Positions 52,859 to 63,077 of a DNA stretch of 64,000 nt are shown here, piece after piece. Made by a program: the position numbers and the translations under genes. The notes beneath the pieces were generated by a model, which ran no database searches, was not told the origin of the DNA, and saw only the letters and a list, made by a program, of their open reading frames with translations. The stretch is from Prevotellaceae bacterium (GTDB taxonomy: Bacteria > Bacteroidota > Bacteroidia > Bacteroidales > Bacteroidaceae): contig QAML01000009.1 in NCBI GenBank assembly GCA_003150315.1, positions 1 through 64,000 of the forward strand. Reading direction: 5' to 3'. How positions within the stretch are numbered: the first letter of the stretch is position 1; every line of letters starts with the position of its first letter.

Positions 52859-52999
52859 GGATTGTAATGGTTTTGTTACGCCTTCAGCCCGCAGACGCAA
52901 GGTTAATGTTTTTGTTTTTCACGCAGGGCTGACGTTTTTCTTAGGAAATCGCTGCGTGTTAATGCTTGTGGTTTGCTATATTGAACTTTATATCAACTA

Positions 53000-53007
53000 C
53001 AAAGGTA
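53000..53007 (-). promoter_or_regulatory. -7 promoter element of the LemA-like operon
   Basis: TACCTTTG on the minus strand, an exact TAnnTTTG match. Confidence 0.45.
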
Positions 53008-53124
53008 GTTATTTTCAGGAAAAGCAGGGATTTTCGCAAGTCGATTTCACTTAAACGAAAAACATTTTGAACTGCATGTTTGCCAAAGAGGGAAACAGCA
53101 GGAGACACTCCCCTTATTTGCAAA

Positions 53125-53152
53125 CCGGAGTTTGAGAAATTCCCCACTCCGG
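53125..53152. other. orphan hairpin in the lemA-mraZ spacer
   Basis: CCGGAGT pairs with ACTCCGG across a 14-nt loop. No gene ends here and no T-tract follows. Function unknown. Confidence 0.4.
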
Positions 53153-53254
53153 GAAATTGAATGTTTTTGTCGCCGTAGTTTATTGCTTTTTAAGCGTTTT
53201 GCGTAATAAAGAAAAGTATTTGTTGAAATTTATTTTTACAAAAAGCGGTAATTC

Positions 53255-53287
53255 GTGGGGCGAAGTGGTGAAAAGTTGCTAACTTTG
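53255..53287 (+). promoter_or_regulatory. mraZ promoter with putative MraZ boxes
   Basis: The -7 element TAACTTTG is at 53280-53287. Directly upstream are GTGGGG (53255), GTGGTG (53265) and the weaker GTTGCT (53275), each 10 bp apart. MraZ is known in E. coli and mycoplasmas to bind tandem G-rich boxes with 10-bp period upstream of its own gene, so autoregulation of the cluster is likely. Confidence 0.6.
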
Positions 53288-53341
53288 GCGAATTAAAATA
53301 GGACTATTGTAAACATACTATAGCTTAACATCTGACAAACA

Positions 53342-53791
53342 ATGCGTTTCACGGGTACCATAGAGGCTAAGGCCGATGCAAAAGGCAGAGTATTTTTCCC
53401 TGCAATGTTCCGCAAGGTTCTTGCATCGGCAGGCGAGGAACAACTTGTGCTTTCGCGCGATGCTTTTCAGCCTTGCCTTGTGCTGTATCCCCGGAGTGTT
53501 TGGGACGAACAACTCGATAGTTTACGCGCTGGTCTGAGCCGCTGGAACGCGCGTCAGCAAATGATAATGCGCGAATTTGTTTGCGATGTCGAAACAGTAA
53601 CTCTTGACGGCGGGGGAAGGTTTCTCATACCCAAACGCTACGCCACCAAAGCCGAAATTAAACAGGACGTAGTATTTCTCGGAATGGACGACACGGTTGA
53701 AATATGGTCGCCCCGTCTGTTGGAAGAGCAACGTATGCCTGCGGAAGAGTTCGCAAAAGAATTGGAAAACCTAATGAATGCCCCACAATGA
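53342..53791 (+). CDS. mraZ: transcriptional regulator MraZ
   Basis: 149 residues with two SpoVT/AbrB-like halves (GTIEAKADAKGRVFFPAMFR and ETVTLDGGGRFLIPKRY). MraZ forms a ring-shaped oligomer and controls the division and cell-wall cluster of which it is the first gene. Candidate binding boxes lie in its promoter. Its stop overlaps the rsmH start (ATGA at 53788-53791). Confidence 0.95.
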   Translation: MRFTGTIEAKADAKGRVFFPAMFRKVLASAGEEQLVLSRDAFQPCLVLYPRSVWDEQLDSLRAGLSRWNARQQMIMREFVCDVETVTLDGGGRFLIPKRYATKAEIKQDVVFLGMDDTVEIWSPRLLEEQRMPAEEFAKELENLMNAPQ

Positions 53792-54699
53792 ACGAAGTGT
53801 GTCCGAAATATCATGTTCCCGTAATGCTGATGCAGAGCGTCAATGCCATGAATATAGGCAACGGCAATTACGTTGACGTAACTTTTGGCGGCGGCGGACA
53901 TACACGCGAAATATTGAAACGTATGGGCGAGGAGGCGCATTTGTTTAGTTTTGATCAGGATGCTGATGCCATAGCCAATGTGCCCGACGACAACAGGTTC
54001 ACGTTTGTTTATTCGAATTTCAGATACCTTGAAAATTGGATGAACTACTACGGCGTGGAAAAAGTTGACGGAATTATGGCAGACCTCGGGGTATCAAGTC
54101 ATCATTTTGATGCTACCGAAAGAGGTTTTACCTTTCGCGCCGACGCTCCACTCGATATGCGAATGAACCAACGTGCCAAGATGACAGCAGCACAATTCCT
54201 GAATTCTGCCGAAGAAGAAAGGATTGCTTCGGTACTTTACAATTATGGCGAACTCCGCAATGCTCGTCGCATGGCTTCTGCCATTGTAAAATCGCGGACA
54301 AAGAAACCTGTTGAAACCACAGCGGAATTTGTGGAGATGCTCGAGCCTTTCATGGGCAGAGACAAAGAGAAAAAAGAACTGGCGTGTGCCTTTCAGGCAT
54401 TGCGCATTGAAATAAATGACGAAATGGGAGCGTTGCGCGAGATGCTCGAATCTGCCATATCGCTTCTGGCAAAGGGTGGAAGACTTGTTGTGCTTACTTA
54501 TCATTCGCTCGAAGACCGTATGGTGAAAAACTTTATTCGCAGCGGTAACGCGGAAGGCAAGGTGGAACAGGATTTTTACGGAAATCGCATTGTTCCTTTG
54601 CGTGCCGTCAACAACAAAGTCATAGTTCCGTCGGCAGAAGAAATAGCCGCAAATCCGCGCAGCCGCAGTGCAAAATTGCGTATGGCAGAAAAACTGTAA
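53788..54699 (+). CDS. rsmH: 16S rRNA (cytosine-1402-N4)-methyltransferase RsmH
   Basis: 303 residues from the ATG at 53788 (MNEVCPKYHVPVML), chosen because it overlaps the mraZ stop and matches the conserved N-terminus. SAM-binding VDVTFGGGGHTREIL, then GIMADLGVSSHHFD and LTYHSLEDRMVKNF, are RsmH hallmarks. It methylates C1402 in the ribosomal P site. Formerly mraW; second gene of the dcw cluster. Confidence 0.96.
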   Translation: MNEVCPKYHVPVMLMQSVNAMNIGNGNYVDVTFGGGGHTREILKRMGEEAHLFSFDQDADAIANVPDDNRFTFVYSNFRYLENWMNYYGVEKVDGIMADLGVSSHHFDATERGFTFRADAPLDMRMNQRAKMTAAQFLNSAEEERIASVLYNYGELRNARRMASAIVKSRTKKPVETTAEFVEMLEPFMGRDKEKKELACAFQALRIEINDEMGALREMLESAISLLAKGGRLVVLTYHSLEDRMVKNFIRSGNAEGKVEQDFYGNRIVPLRAVNNKVIVPSAEEIAANPRSRSAKLRMAEKL

Positions 54700-54726
54700 C
54701 AAATAGAATAAGACAGCACAAACTAT

Positions 54727-55164
54727 ATGTCCGGCAAATCAGAAAAAGACAGCAAACGGAACATGCAGCAGGAAGTTGCAGGCACCGGAGGCAAAAGCTC
54801 CGCCGGGGCACAGGAGAAGAAACGCGCCAAAAAGCAATATAAGAAAAACTTTACAGGTCTCTTGTTTGGCGAATTCCTTACGAGCGAAGTTCTGAGAAAG
54901 AATATAGGATTCATACTTCTCGTAGCGTTCTGCATGCTTCTTTATATAGGCAACGGATATTCAAGCCAGCAAGAACTTATAGAGCTGAACAAACTGAAAG
55001 AAGAGGTTGAGGATGTGAAATACAACGCCTTGATACGCTCAAGCGAGCTTCTGGAAAGAAGTCGTCAGAGTCATATCGAAGAACATCTCAAATCCATTGG
55101 CGATACCATGCTTCAAACTGCCACAATATCGCCATTCGTAATAAAAGTGGACACAACAGAATGA
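54727..55164 (+). CDS. ftsL: FtsL-like cell division protein
   Basis: 145 residues. A Lys-rich cytoplasmic head of about 60 residues precedes one membrane helix (NIGFILLVAFCMLLYIG) and a periplasmic coiled coil (ELIELNKLKEEVEDVKYNALI). Sequence similarity within FtsL is weak; size, topology and position between rsmH and ftsI support the call. FtsL joins FtsB and FtsQ to activate FtsWI at the septum. Its stop overlaps the ftsI start (ATGA at 55161-55164). Confidence 0.8.
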   Translation: MSGKSEKDSKRNMQQEVAGTGGKSSAGAQEKKRAKKQYKKNFTGLLFGEFLTSEVLRKNIGFILLVAFCMLLYIGNGYSSQQELIELNKLKEEVEDVKYNALIRSSELLERSRQSHIEEHLKSIGDTMLQTATISPFVIKVDTTE

Positions 55165-57500
55165 AAAGCAAGTTTCCCGAAAAAAAAGTAATGACCCGAT
55201 ATTTTTGCGTGGCGGCAGTCTTTGTAATTGCCGGCATAGCCATATTGGGCATGACTGCAAAGATTATGTTCGTGGAACGTGACTATTGGGAAAAAGTGGG
55301 GCTGCGTTTTGTAAAACGTAACGTGGAAATAAAACCTGTACGCGGCACGATATATTCTTCTGACGGGGAAGTTCTTGCTTCTTCACTCCCAGAATTCAAG
55401 ATTTTCATGGATTACGTGGTAGTGGAAAAGGATTCTGTGCGCCGCATAAAGGAACAACATTGTCGCGATTCGGTATTTCAGTCAAAAGTTGACGAAATAA
55501 GCGAGGGACTTCACAAGATATTTCCAGAAAAATCAGCAAGGGAATTCCGCAAAAATCTCATGGAAGGTTGGGAGAAAAAGAGTCGCAACTGGCCAATATA
55601 CCACAAGAGAATTTCTTATACCCAATATCAGGCGGTGCGCAAGCTTCCTGTTTTCAGTTTGCCCGCTTATCGCGGAGGTTTTCATTGCGAAAAGATAGAA
55701 CAACGCACAAATCCTTTCGGTTCTCTGGCTCGCCGCACAATAGGTGCGCTATATGCGGGAAAAGATTCGGCACGCTACGGATTGGAACTTGCCTACGACT
55801 CCGTATTGAGAGGCAAACCCGGCGTAAGCCACAGGCAGAAGGTTTTGAACAAATACATAAATATCATTGACCGTCCGCAGGAAGACGGTTGCGATATAGT
55901 TTCCACCATTGACGTAGGCATGCAGGACCTTGCCGAGAAAGCACTCGTTGATCAACTGAAGAGTATTGATAATGCGCAGGTAGGCATGGCGGTTCTAATG
56001 GAAGTAAAAACCGGCGATGTAAAAGCTATAGTTAACATGGAACGCTGCAAAGACGGGAACTATCGCGAGACTAAGAACTATGCCGTAAGCAATCTTTTGG
56101 AGCCGGGATCTGTTTTCAAAACTGCGTCTTTTATGGTGGCTTTTGATGACGGCTATCTTCATCCGAATGACATGGTAAATACCGGTTGCGGCAAAGTAAA
56201 TATGCACGGACGCGAAATGAAAGATGCTTCGTGGAATACCAAAGGCGGATACGGAGTTATAAGTGCGGCGGAATGTATAAAGCATTCCTCAAATGTAGGA
56301 GTGAGTGAACTTATAGACAAATACTATTTCAATCAACCCGAAAAGTTTGTAAACGGTCTTTATCGCGTAGGTATTGCCGACCCTTACCCTATAGATATTC
56401 CCGGATGGGCAAAACCCAACATCCGCCACCCTAAAAAGGACCGCAGCAATTGGTCTAAAACAGCTTTGGCATGGATGAGCATTGGCTACGAAACGCAAAT
56501 TCCGCCAATACGCACGCTTGCCTTTTATAACGGCATTGCAAACGGAGGAAAGATGTTGCGTCCGCGCTTTGTAAAAGCAAAGAAACGCAACGGCGAACTG
56601 ATTAAAGAGTATCCCGTAGAGGTTGTTCGCGAACGCATGTGCTCGTCAACGGCATTAAAAGACATACAATATTGTCTCAGTCTTGTAACCCAACCAAAAG
56701 GTTCAGGACACAGGGCTTCGTCCAAATACTTTCCTGTATCAGGAAAAACAGGGACGGCGCAAATTTGGACAAAGCACGGAAGAACCTCAAGCTATCTGGT
56801 AAGTTTTGTGGGGTATTTCCCGGCAAATGCACCAAAGTATAGTTGCATTGTATGCATACAAAAATCTTATCCCGCCTCGGGTGGCGGACACTGCGGACCG
56901 GTGTTCAAAAGAATTGCAGAAGGAGTAATGGCGCGCGAAAGAAATTGGGATTTGTCTTCTGCCCGCGATGCTCAACGTTCTTCACAACCTTTTGTACACA
57001 ACGGGGATATGACTGCGGCAAAAAACGTATTGAGCGAACTGCATATACCATACTCTTCAGATAATCTTGGAAACAAGACATGGGGAACCGTTGCTGCAGA
57101 CACGAATGAGATTATTCTTTCGGGCAACAAGGTTAACAAAAACGTTGTTCCCAATGTTGAGAATATGGGACTCCGCGATGCTTTGTTTTTACTTGAAAGT
57201 TTAGGAATGAAAGTTTCTGTAGAAGGTAAAGGAAAAGTAGTAAAACAAAGTTTGTCGCCGGGCTCACATTTCAGAAAAGGAATATGTATCAGCATTTCCT
57301 TGGAAGGGAACAACAAAATCCGGCAAAAGGAAACAGAAACATTGGAACCGCAAAACGAGACTACGGAATCGGAACAAAAGAACGACAGCAGTAGCTCCAA
57401 GAAAGTTTCCCCTGCTTCACCTACCGGCGGAGAGAATAATAAAAAGGAAAACAAGCCGACCGTAGCCGAAACTAAAAAAGAAAAGAGCAAAAAGAATTAG
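55161..57500 (+). CDS. ftsI: division-specific transpeptidase FtsI (PBP3-type) with one PASTA domain
   Basis: 779 residues. One N-terminal membrane helix, a dimerisation domain (RGTIYSSDGEVLASS) and a transpeptidase domain. Active-site motifs: SVFK near residue 317, SSN in KHSSNVGVS and KTGT near 528. A single C-terminal PASTA domain (VVPNVENMGLRDALFLLES) is followed by a charged, low-complexity tail rich in Lys, Glu, Ser and Asn. FtsI cross-links septal peptidoglycan together with FtsW, encoded at the end of this cluster. Confidence 0.95.
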   Translation: MKSKFPEKKVMTRYFCVAAVFVIAGIAILGMTAKIMFVERDYWEKVGLRFVKRNVEIKPVRGTIYSSDGEVLASSLPEFKIFMDYVVVEKDSVRRIKEQHCRDSVFQSKVDEISEGLHKIFPEKSAREFRKNLMEGWEKKSRNWPIYHKRISYTQYQAVRKLPVFSLPAYRGGFHCEKIEQRTNPFGSLARRTIGALYAGKDSARYGLELAYDSVLRGKPGVSHRQKVLNKYINIIDRPQEDGCDIVSTIDVGMQDLAEKALVDQLKSIDNAQVGMAVLMEVKTGDVKAIVNMERCKDGNYRETKNYAVSNLLEPGSVFKTASFMVAFDDGYLHPNDMVNTGCGKVNMHGREMKDASWNTKGGYGVISAAECIKHSSNVGVSELIDKYYFNQPEKFVNGLYRVGIADPYPIDIPGWAKPNIRHPKKDRSNWSKTALAWMSIGYETQIPPIRTLAFYNGIANGGKMLRPRFVKAKKRNGELIKEYPVEVVRERMCSSTALKDIQYCLSLVTQPKGSGHRASSKYFPVSGKTGTAQIWTKHGRTSSYLVSFVGYFPANAPKYSCIVCIQKSYPASGGGHCGPVFKRIAEGVMARERNWDLSSARDAQRSSQPFVHNGDMTAAKNVLSELHIPYSSDNLGNKTWGTVAADTNEIILSGNKVNKNVVPNVENMGLRDALFLLESLGMKVSVEGKGKVVKQSLSPGSHFRKGICISISLEGNNKIRQKETETLEPQNETTESEQKNDSSSSKKVSPASPTGGENNKKENKPTVAETKKEKSKKN

Positions 57501-57503
57501 GAT

Positions 57504-58973
57504 ATGGAACTACAAGATGTATTGCAAAAGGTAGAGCCTAAGGAAATAACAGGTGCATGCGACATTGAAATTTCAGGAGTTCAAATAGATTCCCGACAAA
57601 TTACTAAAGGCGATTTATTTGTTGCCGAACGCGGCACACAGGTAGATGGTCATAAATTCATTCCCGCCGCAATAGAAAAAGGCGCAGTGGCTGTGGTTTG
57701 CGAGGAAATCCCTACTGAATGCCCAGCAGGAGTAACTTTTATAAAAGTTACCGACTCAGAAGATGCAGTGGGACCGATTTGTACACAATTTTATGGCGAT
57801 CCTTCAAAACATATTAAACTTGTAGGAGTAACCGGAACAAACGGAAAAACCACGATAGCCACTTTGCTCTATAACATGTTTAGAGAAATGGGGTACAAAT
57901 GCGGTCTGTGCTCCACCGTTTGCAATTACATAGACGGCGAAGCCATTCCTGCACATCAGACAACCCCCGACCCGGTAACCCTTAACAAACTTCTGGGAAC
58001 AATGGTTAAGAGAGGTTGCCAGTATGCCTTTATGGAATGCAGCAGCCACAGCATAGCCCAAAAACGAATAGGCGGACTTTCGTTTGCTGGAGGTATTTTC
58101 ACAAACCTGACACGAGACCACCTTGACTATCACAAGACTTTCGAGAATTATCGCGATGCAAAGAAAGCTTTCTTTGACGGTCTGCCTAAAAAAGCTTTCG
58201 CAATTACTAACGCCGATGACAAAAACGGAATGGTAATGGTACAAAACACAGCAGCAACGGTCAAGACATATTCCGTTAGAAGCATGGCAGATTTCCGCGC
58301 AAAAATAGAAGAAATGTCATTTGAAGGAATGCTTCTAAATATAGACGGACACGAAATAAGTGTTTCATTTGTCGGAAAATTCAATGTTTCAAACCTGCTC
58401 GCTGTCTATGGTGCTGCAAGGATGTTGGGAAAAGACCCGATAGAGATACTTACAATTTTAAGTAAACTCCACAGCGTTGCAGGAAGATTCGAAACCTTGC
58501 GTTCGCCGCGCGGATATACAGCAATCGTTGACTACGCCCACACTCCCGATGCTCTCATAAACGTTTTGTCGGCAATTCATGAAGTATTGAAGGAAAGCCG
58601 CAACACCAAGAGCAAAGTAATAACCGTGTGCGGTGCAGGAGGGAACCGCGACAAAGGCAAACGCCCCATTATGGCAAGCGAAGCCGCAGACCGCAGCGAC
58701 CGCGTGGTTATCACGAGCGACAATCCCCGTTTTGAAGAACCGCAAGCTATAATTGACGACATGCTTGCAGGACTTACACCCGCACAAAGCAAGAAAGTTC
58801 TGACCGTTGTTGACAGACACGAAGCCATAAAGGCTGCCTGTATGATGGCTAATCAAGGCGATGTTATACTTATAGCAGGCAAAGGGCACGAAGACTATCA
58901 GGAGATAAAAGGAGTAAAACATCATTTCGACGACCGCGAGGAAGTGAGAAAAGTGTTTGAGACCGAGAAATAA
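57504..58973 (+). CDS. murE: UDP-MurNAc-tripeptide synthetase MurE
   Basis: 489 residues. Mur ligase with ATP-binding [15 protein letters not shown], the central domain and a C-terminal domain containing SDNPRFEEP. The DNPR motif marks specificity for meso-diaminopimelate, so the cell wall is predicted to be of the DAP type. Starts 3 bp after ftsI. In this cluster murF, which would add the D-Ala-D-Ala, is not next to it. Confidence 0.96.
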   Translation: MELQDVLQKVEPKEITGACDIEISGVQIDSRQITKGDLFVAERGTQVDGHKFIPAAIEKGAVAVVCEEIPTECPAGVTFIKVTDSEDAVGPICTQFYGDPSKHIKLVGVTGTNGKTTIATLLYNMFREMGYKCGLCSTVCNYIDGEAIPAHQTTPDPVTLNKLLGTMVKRGCQYAFMECSSHSIAQKRIGGLSFAGGIFTNLTRDHLDYHKTFENYRDAKKAFFDGLPKKAFAITNADDKNGMVMVQNTAATVKTYSVRSMADFRAKIEEMSFEGMLLNIDGHEISVSFVGKFNVSNLLAVYGAARMLGKDPIEILTILSKLHSVAGRFETLRSPRGYTAIVDYAHTPDALINVLSAIHEVLKESRNTKSKVITVCGAGGNRDKGKRPIMASEAADRSDRVVITSDNPRFEEPQAIIDDMLAGLTPAQSKKVLTVVDRHEAIKAACMMANQGDVILIAGKGHEDYQEIKGVKHHFDDREEVRKVFETEK

Positions 58974-59014
58974 TCACAACTAAATAAAAACATATCACGA
59001 TAAGATAATTATAT

Positions 59015-60289
59015 ATGCTATACTATCTGTTCAGATTCTTGTCGGACTTCGGAGTTCCCGGTTCGGGAATGTGGTCCTACATATCGTTCCGTTCCTTGCT
59101 GGCATTTATTGTGGCTCTTCTGATTTCCGCATGGTTCGGTCAGCACTTTATCAGTTACATGCGTCGAAAGAACATAAGCGAAACACAACGCGATGCAAGT
59201 ATCGACCCGTTCGGAGTACAGAAACAAGGAGTGCCTTCCATGGGCGGAATAATCATTATTGTTTCTATTCTCGTGCCGTGCCTTTTGCTCGGACGACTGA
59301 GAAACATTTACATGCTCCTCATGCTTCTCACAACGGTTTGGTTTGGTGTTCTCGGCTTTGCCGATGATTACATAAAAATCTTCAAGCACAACAAAGACGG
59401 ACTCCACGCCAAAGCAAAAATATTAGGTCAGGTAGTACTCGGACTTGCCGTGGGACTCACGCTTTACCTCAGTCCGGATGCCGTTATTCGCGAAAACATC
59501 ACCACGCAGCGCAGCGCAAACAACACAGAGGTCATTGTTCACAAAAGCGAGCCTGTAAAGTCTACCATAACTACCATACCGTTTTTCAAAAACAACAATT
59601 TGAGCTATACAAACATCATGTCGTTTTGCGGAAAGTATAAAGGCGCAGCGGGATGGATTCTTTTTGTATTGGTAACGGTGCTTGTAATAACCGCGGTGTC
59701 CAATGGCGCGAACCTTAACGACGGAATGGACGGTATGGCGGCAGGAAATTCGGCAATAATAGGAGTGGCACTCGGACTTTTGGCTTATGTGTCAAGCCAC
59801 ATACAATTTGCTTCATACCTTAATATAATGTACGTACCGGGGTCGCAGGAACTTGTCATCTTTGCCTCGGCTTTTGTAGGCGCACTCTTTGGCTTTTTGT
59901 GGTATAATGCCTACCCGGCACAAATTTTTATGGGCGACACCGGCAGCCTTACCATAGGCGGAATAATAGGAGTGTTTGCCATTATAATACATAAGGAGCT
60001 GTTACTCCCCATTCTGTGCGGAATTTTCCTCGTTGAGAGCCTCAGCGTAATCCTTCAGGTTGAGTATTTCAAACTTGGCAAGCGTCGCGGTATCAAACAG
60101 CGTTTGTTCAAGCGCACTCCCATTCACGACAATTTCCGCGTGCTTCCTTCGCAGCTCGATCCCTCGTGCAGATATCTGCTTAAAGGCTGGCCCAAAACTC
60201 CGTGTCATGAAAGCAAGATTACGGTGAGGTTTTGGATTGTTACGATTCTTCTTGCTGCTTTTACCATAATTACATTGAAAATCAGATAA
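59015..60289 (+). CDS. mraY: phospho-MurNAc-pentapeptide transferase MraY
   Basis: 424 residues with about ten membrane helices. Family signatures: QKQGVPSMGGIIII, NLNDGMDGMAAGNS (Mg-binding Asp), and FMGDTGSL. A hydrophilic insert between about 155 and 195 (ITTQRSANNTEVIVHKSEPV) makes it longer than the E. coli protein, as is usual in Bacteroidota. It transfers phospho-MurNAc-pentapeptide to undecaprenyl phosphate to form lipid I. Confidence 0.96.
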   Translation: MLYYLFRFLSDFGVPGSGMWSYISFRSLLAFIVALLISAWFGQHFISYMRRKNISETQRDASIDPFGVQKQGVPSMGGIIIIVSILVPCLLLGRLRNIYMLLMLLTTVWFGVLGFADDYIKIFKHNKDGLHAKAKILGQVVLGLAVGLTLYLSPDAVIRENITTQRSANNTEVIVHKSEPVKSTITTIPFFKNNNLSYTNIMSFCGKYKGAAGWILFVLVTVLVITAVSNGANLNDGMDGMAAGNSAIIGVALGLLAYVSSHIQFASYLNIMYVPGSQELVIFASAFVGALFGFLWYNAYPAQIFMGDTGSLTIGGIIGVFAIIIHKELLLPILCGIFLVESLSVILQVEYFKLGKRRGIKQRLFKRTPIHDNFRVLPSQLDPSCRYLLKGWPKTPCHESKITVRFWIVTILLAAFTIITLKIR

Positions 60290-60310
60290 ACGACTTATAA
60301 AACAAACGAT

Positions 60311-61651
60311 ATGGCTGCTAAAAAATTGATGTCTGTATTGGGTGCCGGCGAAAGCGGTGTCGGTGCCGCCGTGCTGGCGCAGAAAAAAGGTTACGATGTT
60401 TATGTTTCCGATTCCGGAGCTATTAAACCCAAATACAAGGAAATGCTCGAGCATTATGGTCTGAAATACGACGAGGGAAAGCATAACGAGGAATTAATCC
60501 TCTCTTCTGCCGAAGTGGTAAAAAGCCCCGGCATTCCCAAGGAAGCTCCCATTGTGAGGAAAATAGAAGAAAAAGGAATAAACATCATTTCCGAAATAGA
60601 ACTTGCAGGGCGTTACACCAACGCCAAGATGATTTGCATCACCGGCAGCAACGGAAAAACCACAACCACATCGCTTGTATATCATATTTTGAAGTCGGCG
60701 GGATTTAATGTGGGACTTGCAGGAAACATCGGTCGCAGCCTTGCGCTTCAGGTGGCAGAGGAAAACTTCGACTACTACGTAATAGAATTGTCTTCGTTCC
60801 AATTGGACAACATGTATGACTTCCGCGCAAACGTTGCGGTGCTTCTCAACATAACTCCTGACCATCTTGACCGCTACGATTTCAATTTCCAAAACTACAC
60901 AGACGCAAAGATGCGCGTCATTCAGAACCAAACCGAGGACGATGCCTTTGTATATTGGATGGATTCCCCAGTCATAGCCCAAGAACTCAAGAAATACGAC
61001 ATCAAGAGCCGCACGTGTCCGTTCTCTGCCATTAAGAAAGACGGCGCGATTGCTTATGCAGAAAAGGGCGAGTATGTCATTGAGCAGCCCACGCCTTTCA
61101 ACATGGAACTCGAATCTCTTTCGCTGACGGGCAAACACAATCTCTACAACTCTCTTGCGGCAGGCATTACCGCAAAGTTGGCAGGCGTGAGTAATGAAGA
61201 TTTGCGCAAGAGCCTTTCCGACTTCCCCGGTGTGGAACACCGCTTGGAAAAAGTGGCAAAAGTGCGCGGCGTGCAATACATAAACGACTCCAAAGCCACC
61301 AATGTGGATGCCTGCTGGTACGCACTTGAAAGCATGACTACTCCGGTAGTTCTGATTCTCGGAGGAAAGGACAAAGGCAACGACTATACCCCCATCAAAG
61401 AAATGGTAAAGAAGAAATGCCGCGCACTTGTCTACCTCGGTGCCGACAACACCAAACTCCACAAGGAATTCGACTCACTCGGCGTGCCGGTAGTGGACAC
61501 TCACGACATTGACACCTGTGTAAGCGAATGCTACAAGCAGGCTCAGCCCGGCGACACGGTATTGCTTAGCCCCTGTTGTGCGAGTTTCGACCTTTTCCAC
61601 AACATGGAAGAGCGTGGCGAGCTGTTCAAAAAAGCCGTCAGAGCACTTTGA
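60311..61651 (+). CDS. murD: UDP-MurNAc-L-alanine:D-glutamate ligase MurD
   Basis: 446 residues. N-terminal nucleotide-binding GAGESGVGAAVLAQ, ATP loop CITGSNGKTTTTSLV, central VIELSSFQLD and C-terminal YINDSKATNVDA and LILGGKDKGNDY. It adds D-glutamate to UDP-MurNAc-L-Ala. Lies 21 bp after mraY. Confidence 0.97.
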   Translation: MAAKKLMSVLGAGESGVGAAVLAQKKGYDVYVSDSGAIKPKYKEMLEHYGLKYDEGKHNEELILSSAEVVKSPGIPKEAPIVRKIEEKGINIISEIELAGRYTNAKMICITGSNGKTTTTSLVYHILKSAGFNVGLAGNIGRSLALQVAEENFDYYVIELSSFQLDNMYDFRANVAVLLNITPDHLDRYDFNFQNYTDAKMRVIQNQTEDDAFVYWMDSPVIAQELKKYDIKSRTCPFSAIKKDGAIAYAEKGEYVIEQPTPFNMELESLSLTGKHNLYNSLAAGITAKLAGVSNEDLRKSLSDFPGVEHRLEKVAKVRGVQYINDSKATNVDACWYALESMTTPVVLILGGKDKGNDYTPIKEMVKKKCRALVYLGADNTKLHKEFDSLGVPVVDTHDIDTCVSECYKQAQPGDTVLLSPCCASFDLFHNMEERGELFKKAVRAL

Positions 61652-61688
61652 TTAAACTTCTAATTCTGCAAAGGAGGCTGCATAACTT

Positions 61689-63029
61689 ATGAAAAAACTC
61701 TCGGGACTGTTCTTGGGCGACCGTGTTATATGGATTGTGTTCTTTGCACTCTGTATAATTTCGGTGGTTGAGGTTTTCAGCGCACTCAGCACCCTCACAT
61801 ACCAAAGCGGAAGCTATATTTTGCCCATAGCCCGCCACGCCGCGTTCCTCATAACAGGCTTTGTGGTGGTGCAAATAGTTCACCGCATGCCCTGTCGCTA
61901 TTTCAGAGCCATGCTTCCCTTTGCCGTGCTGGCATCAGTGCTCCTGCTCGTACTCCTTCAGTTAGGTTTCGGAATAACACTCAATGGCGGCGCGAGATGG
62001 TTCAATTTTTTTGGCATTTCTCTGCAGCCGTCCGAAATAGCCAAAGGCACACTCGTTGTCTACACCGCCCTCGTACTATCGTGGTATCAGACAGATAAAG
62101 GCGTGGCACCCGGCACATTCAAAAGAATATTCATTCCCACGCTCATAACGTGCTGTCTCATCGGTCCGGAAAACTTCTCTACGGCAGCCCTGTTGTTTCT
62201 GGTCATAACCATAATGATGTTCATTGGTCGCGTGTCGGTCGTAAGCATAGGCAAAATGCTCGGAGTGATAGCCATAATCATCTCTCTGTGTGTTGTGTGG
62301 CTTCTCTCCATGTCCAAGGAGCAATCGCAGGAAGTGGCAAAGCTTCCGTTTCTTTTCAAGCGCGTTCCAACGTGGAAAAGCCGACTGGAAGACGGACTCC
62401 ATTCCAAGAACACCAAAAAACTTTCGCCCGCAGATTTCGACATAGACGCAAAAGCGCAGAGAGGACATGCCAACATAGCCATAGCCTCAAGCAACATAAT
62501 AGGAAAAGGACCGGGAAACTCGGTGCAGCGCGATTTCATTCCGCAAGCCTATAGCGACTTTATTTACGCCATAATAGTGGAAGAACTCGGGCTTGTCGGA
62601 GCTACGGGCGTAATGATACTGTATCTTCTGTTGCTGCTGCGCGTGGGATACATAGCCCGAAGCTTCACCGAAAGCAGCTTCCCGCCATTTCTCGCCATGG
62701 GACTCGCCCTGCTCATGGTTACACAGGCTTTGGCAAACATGTTTGTGGCAGCCGGTCCGTTCGTAACAGGACAACCGCTCCCCCTTATCTCTCGCGGCGG
62801 AACGTCAACCCTTGTAAATTGCGCATACATAGGAATGATTCTCAGTGTAAGCCGTCTTGCCAAAAAGCAGGAGCGCAAACGCAAAGCCGCAACGCTCATT
62901 GCGCCGGCAGTGCAACCCGAAATGCCGGAAACAAAAGAGGAACATCCCGAATACATTCCTCCCGCCGAGCAAACCGCAAGAGAAATAGCATCGGGCAACT
63001 TCGAAACCCCGGATACCGAACAGGAATAA
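61689..63029 (+). CDS. ftsW: septal peptidoglycan polymerase FtsW
   Basis: 446 residues of SEDS fold with about ten membrane helices. Signatures: LNGGARWFNFFGISLQPSEIAK near the N-terminal third, and TGQPLPLISRGGTS near the C-terminal third. A hydrophilic C-terminal tail of about 60 residues (Glu/Pro/Lys-rich) follows. FtsW polymerises septal glycan from lipid II with FtsI. It is the last gene of the cluster here: murG, murC, ftsQ, ftsA and ftsZ do not follow. Confidence 0.95.
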   Translation: MKKLSGLFLGDRVIWIVFFALCIISVVEVFSALSTLTYQSGSYILPIARHAAFLITGFVVVQIVHRMPCRYFRAMLPFAVLASVLLLVLLQLGFGITLNGGARWFNFFGISLQPSEIAKGTLVVYTALVLSWYQTDKGVAPGTFKRIFIPTLITCCLIGPENFSTAALLFLVITIMMFIGRVSVVSIGKMLGVIAIIISLCVVWLLSMSKEQSQEVAKLPFLFKRVPTWKSRLEDGLHSKNTKKLSPADFDIDAKAQRGHANIAIASSNIIGKGPGNSVQRDFIPQAYSDFIYAIIVEELGLVGATGVMILYLLLLLRVGYIARSFTESSFPPFLAMGLALLMVTQALANMFVAAGPFVTGQPLPLISRGGTSTLVNCAYIGMILSVSRLAKKQERKRKAATLIAPAVQPEMPETKEEHPEYIPPAEQTAREIASGNFETPDTEQE

Positions 63030-63050
63030 GCCCTAAACATAGGGCATTTT
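63030..63050 (+). terminator. short terminator-like hairpin after ftsW
   Basis: GCCCTA pairs with TAGGGC around a 4-nt loop and is followed by ATTTT. Weak but placed directly at the ftsW stop. Confidence 0.5.
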
Positions 63051-63077
63051 GCCCCGGCGGAAAGCCTCGAAAAACGG

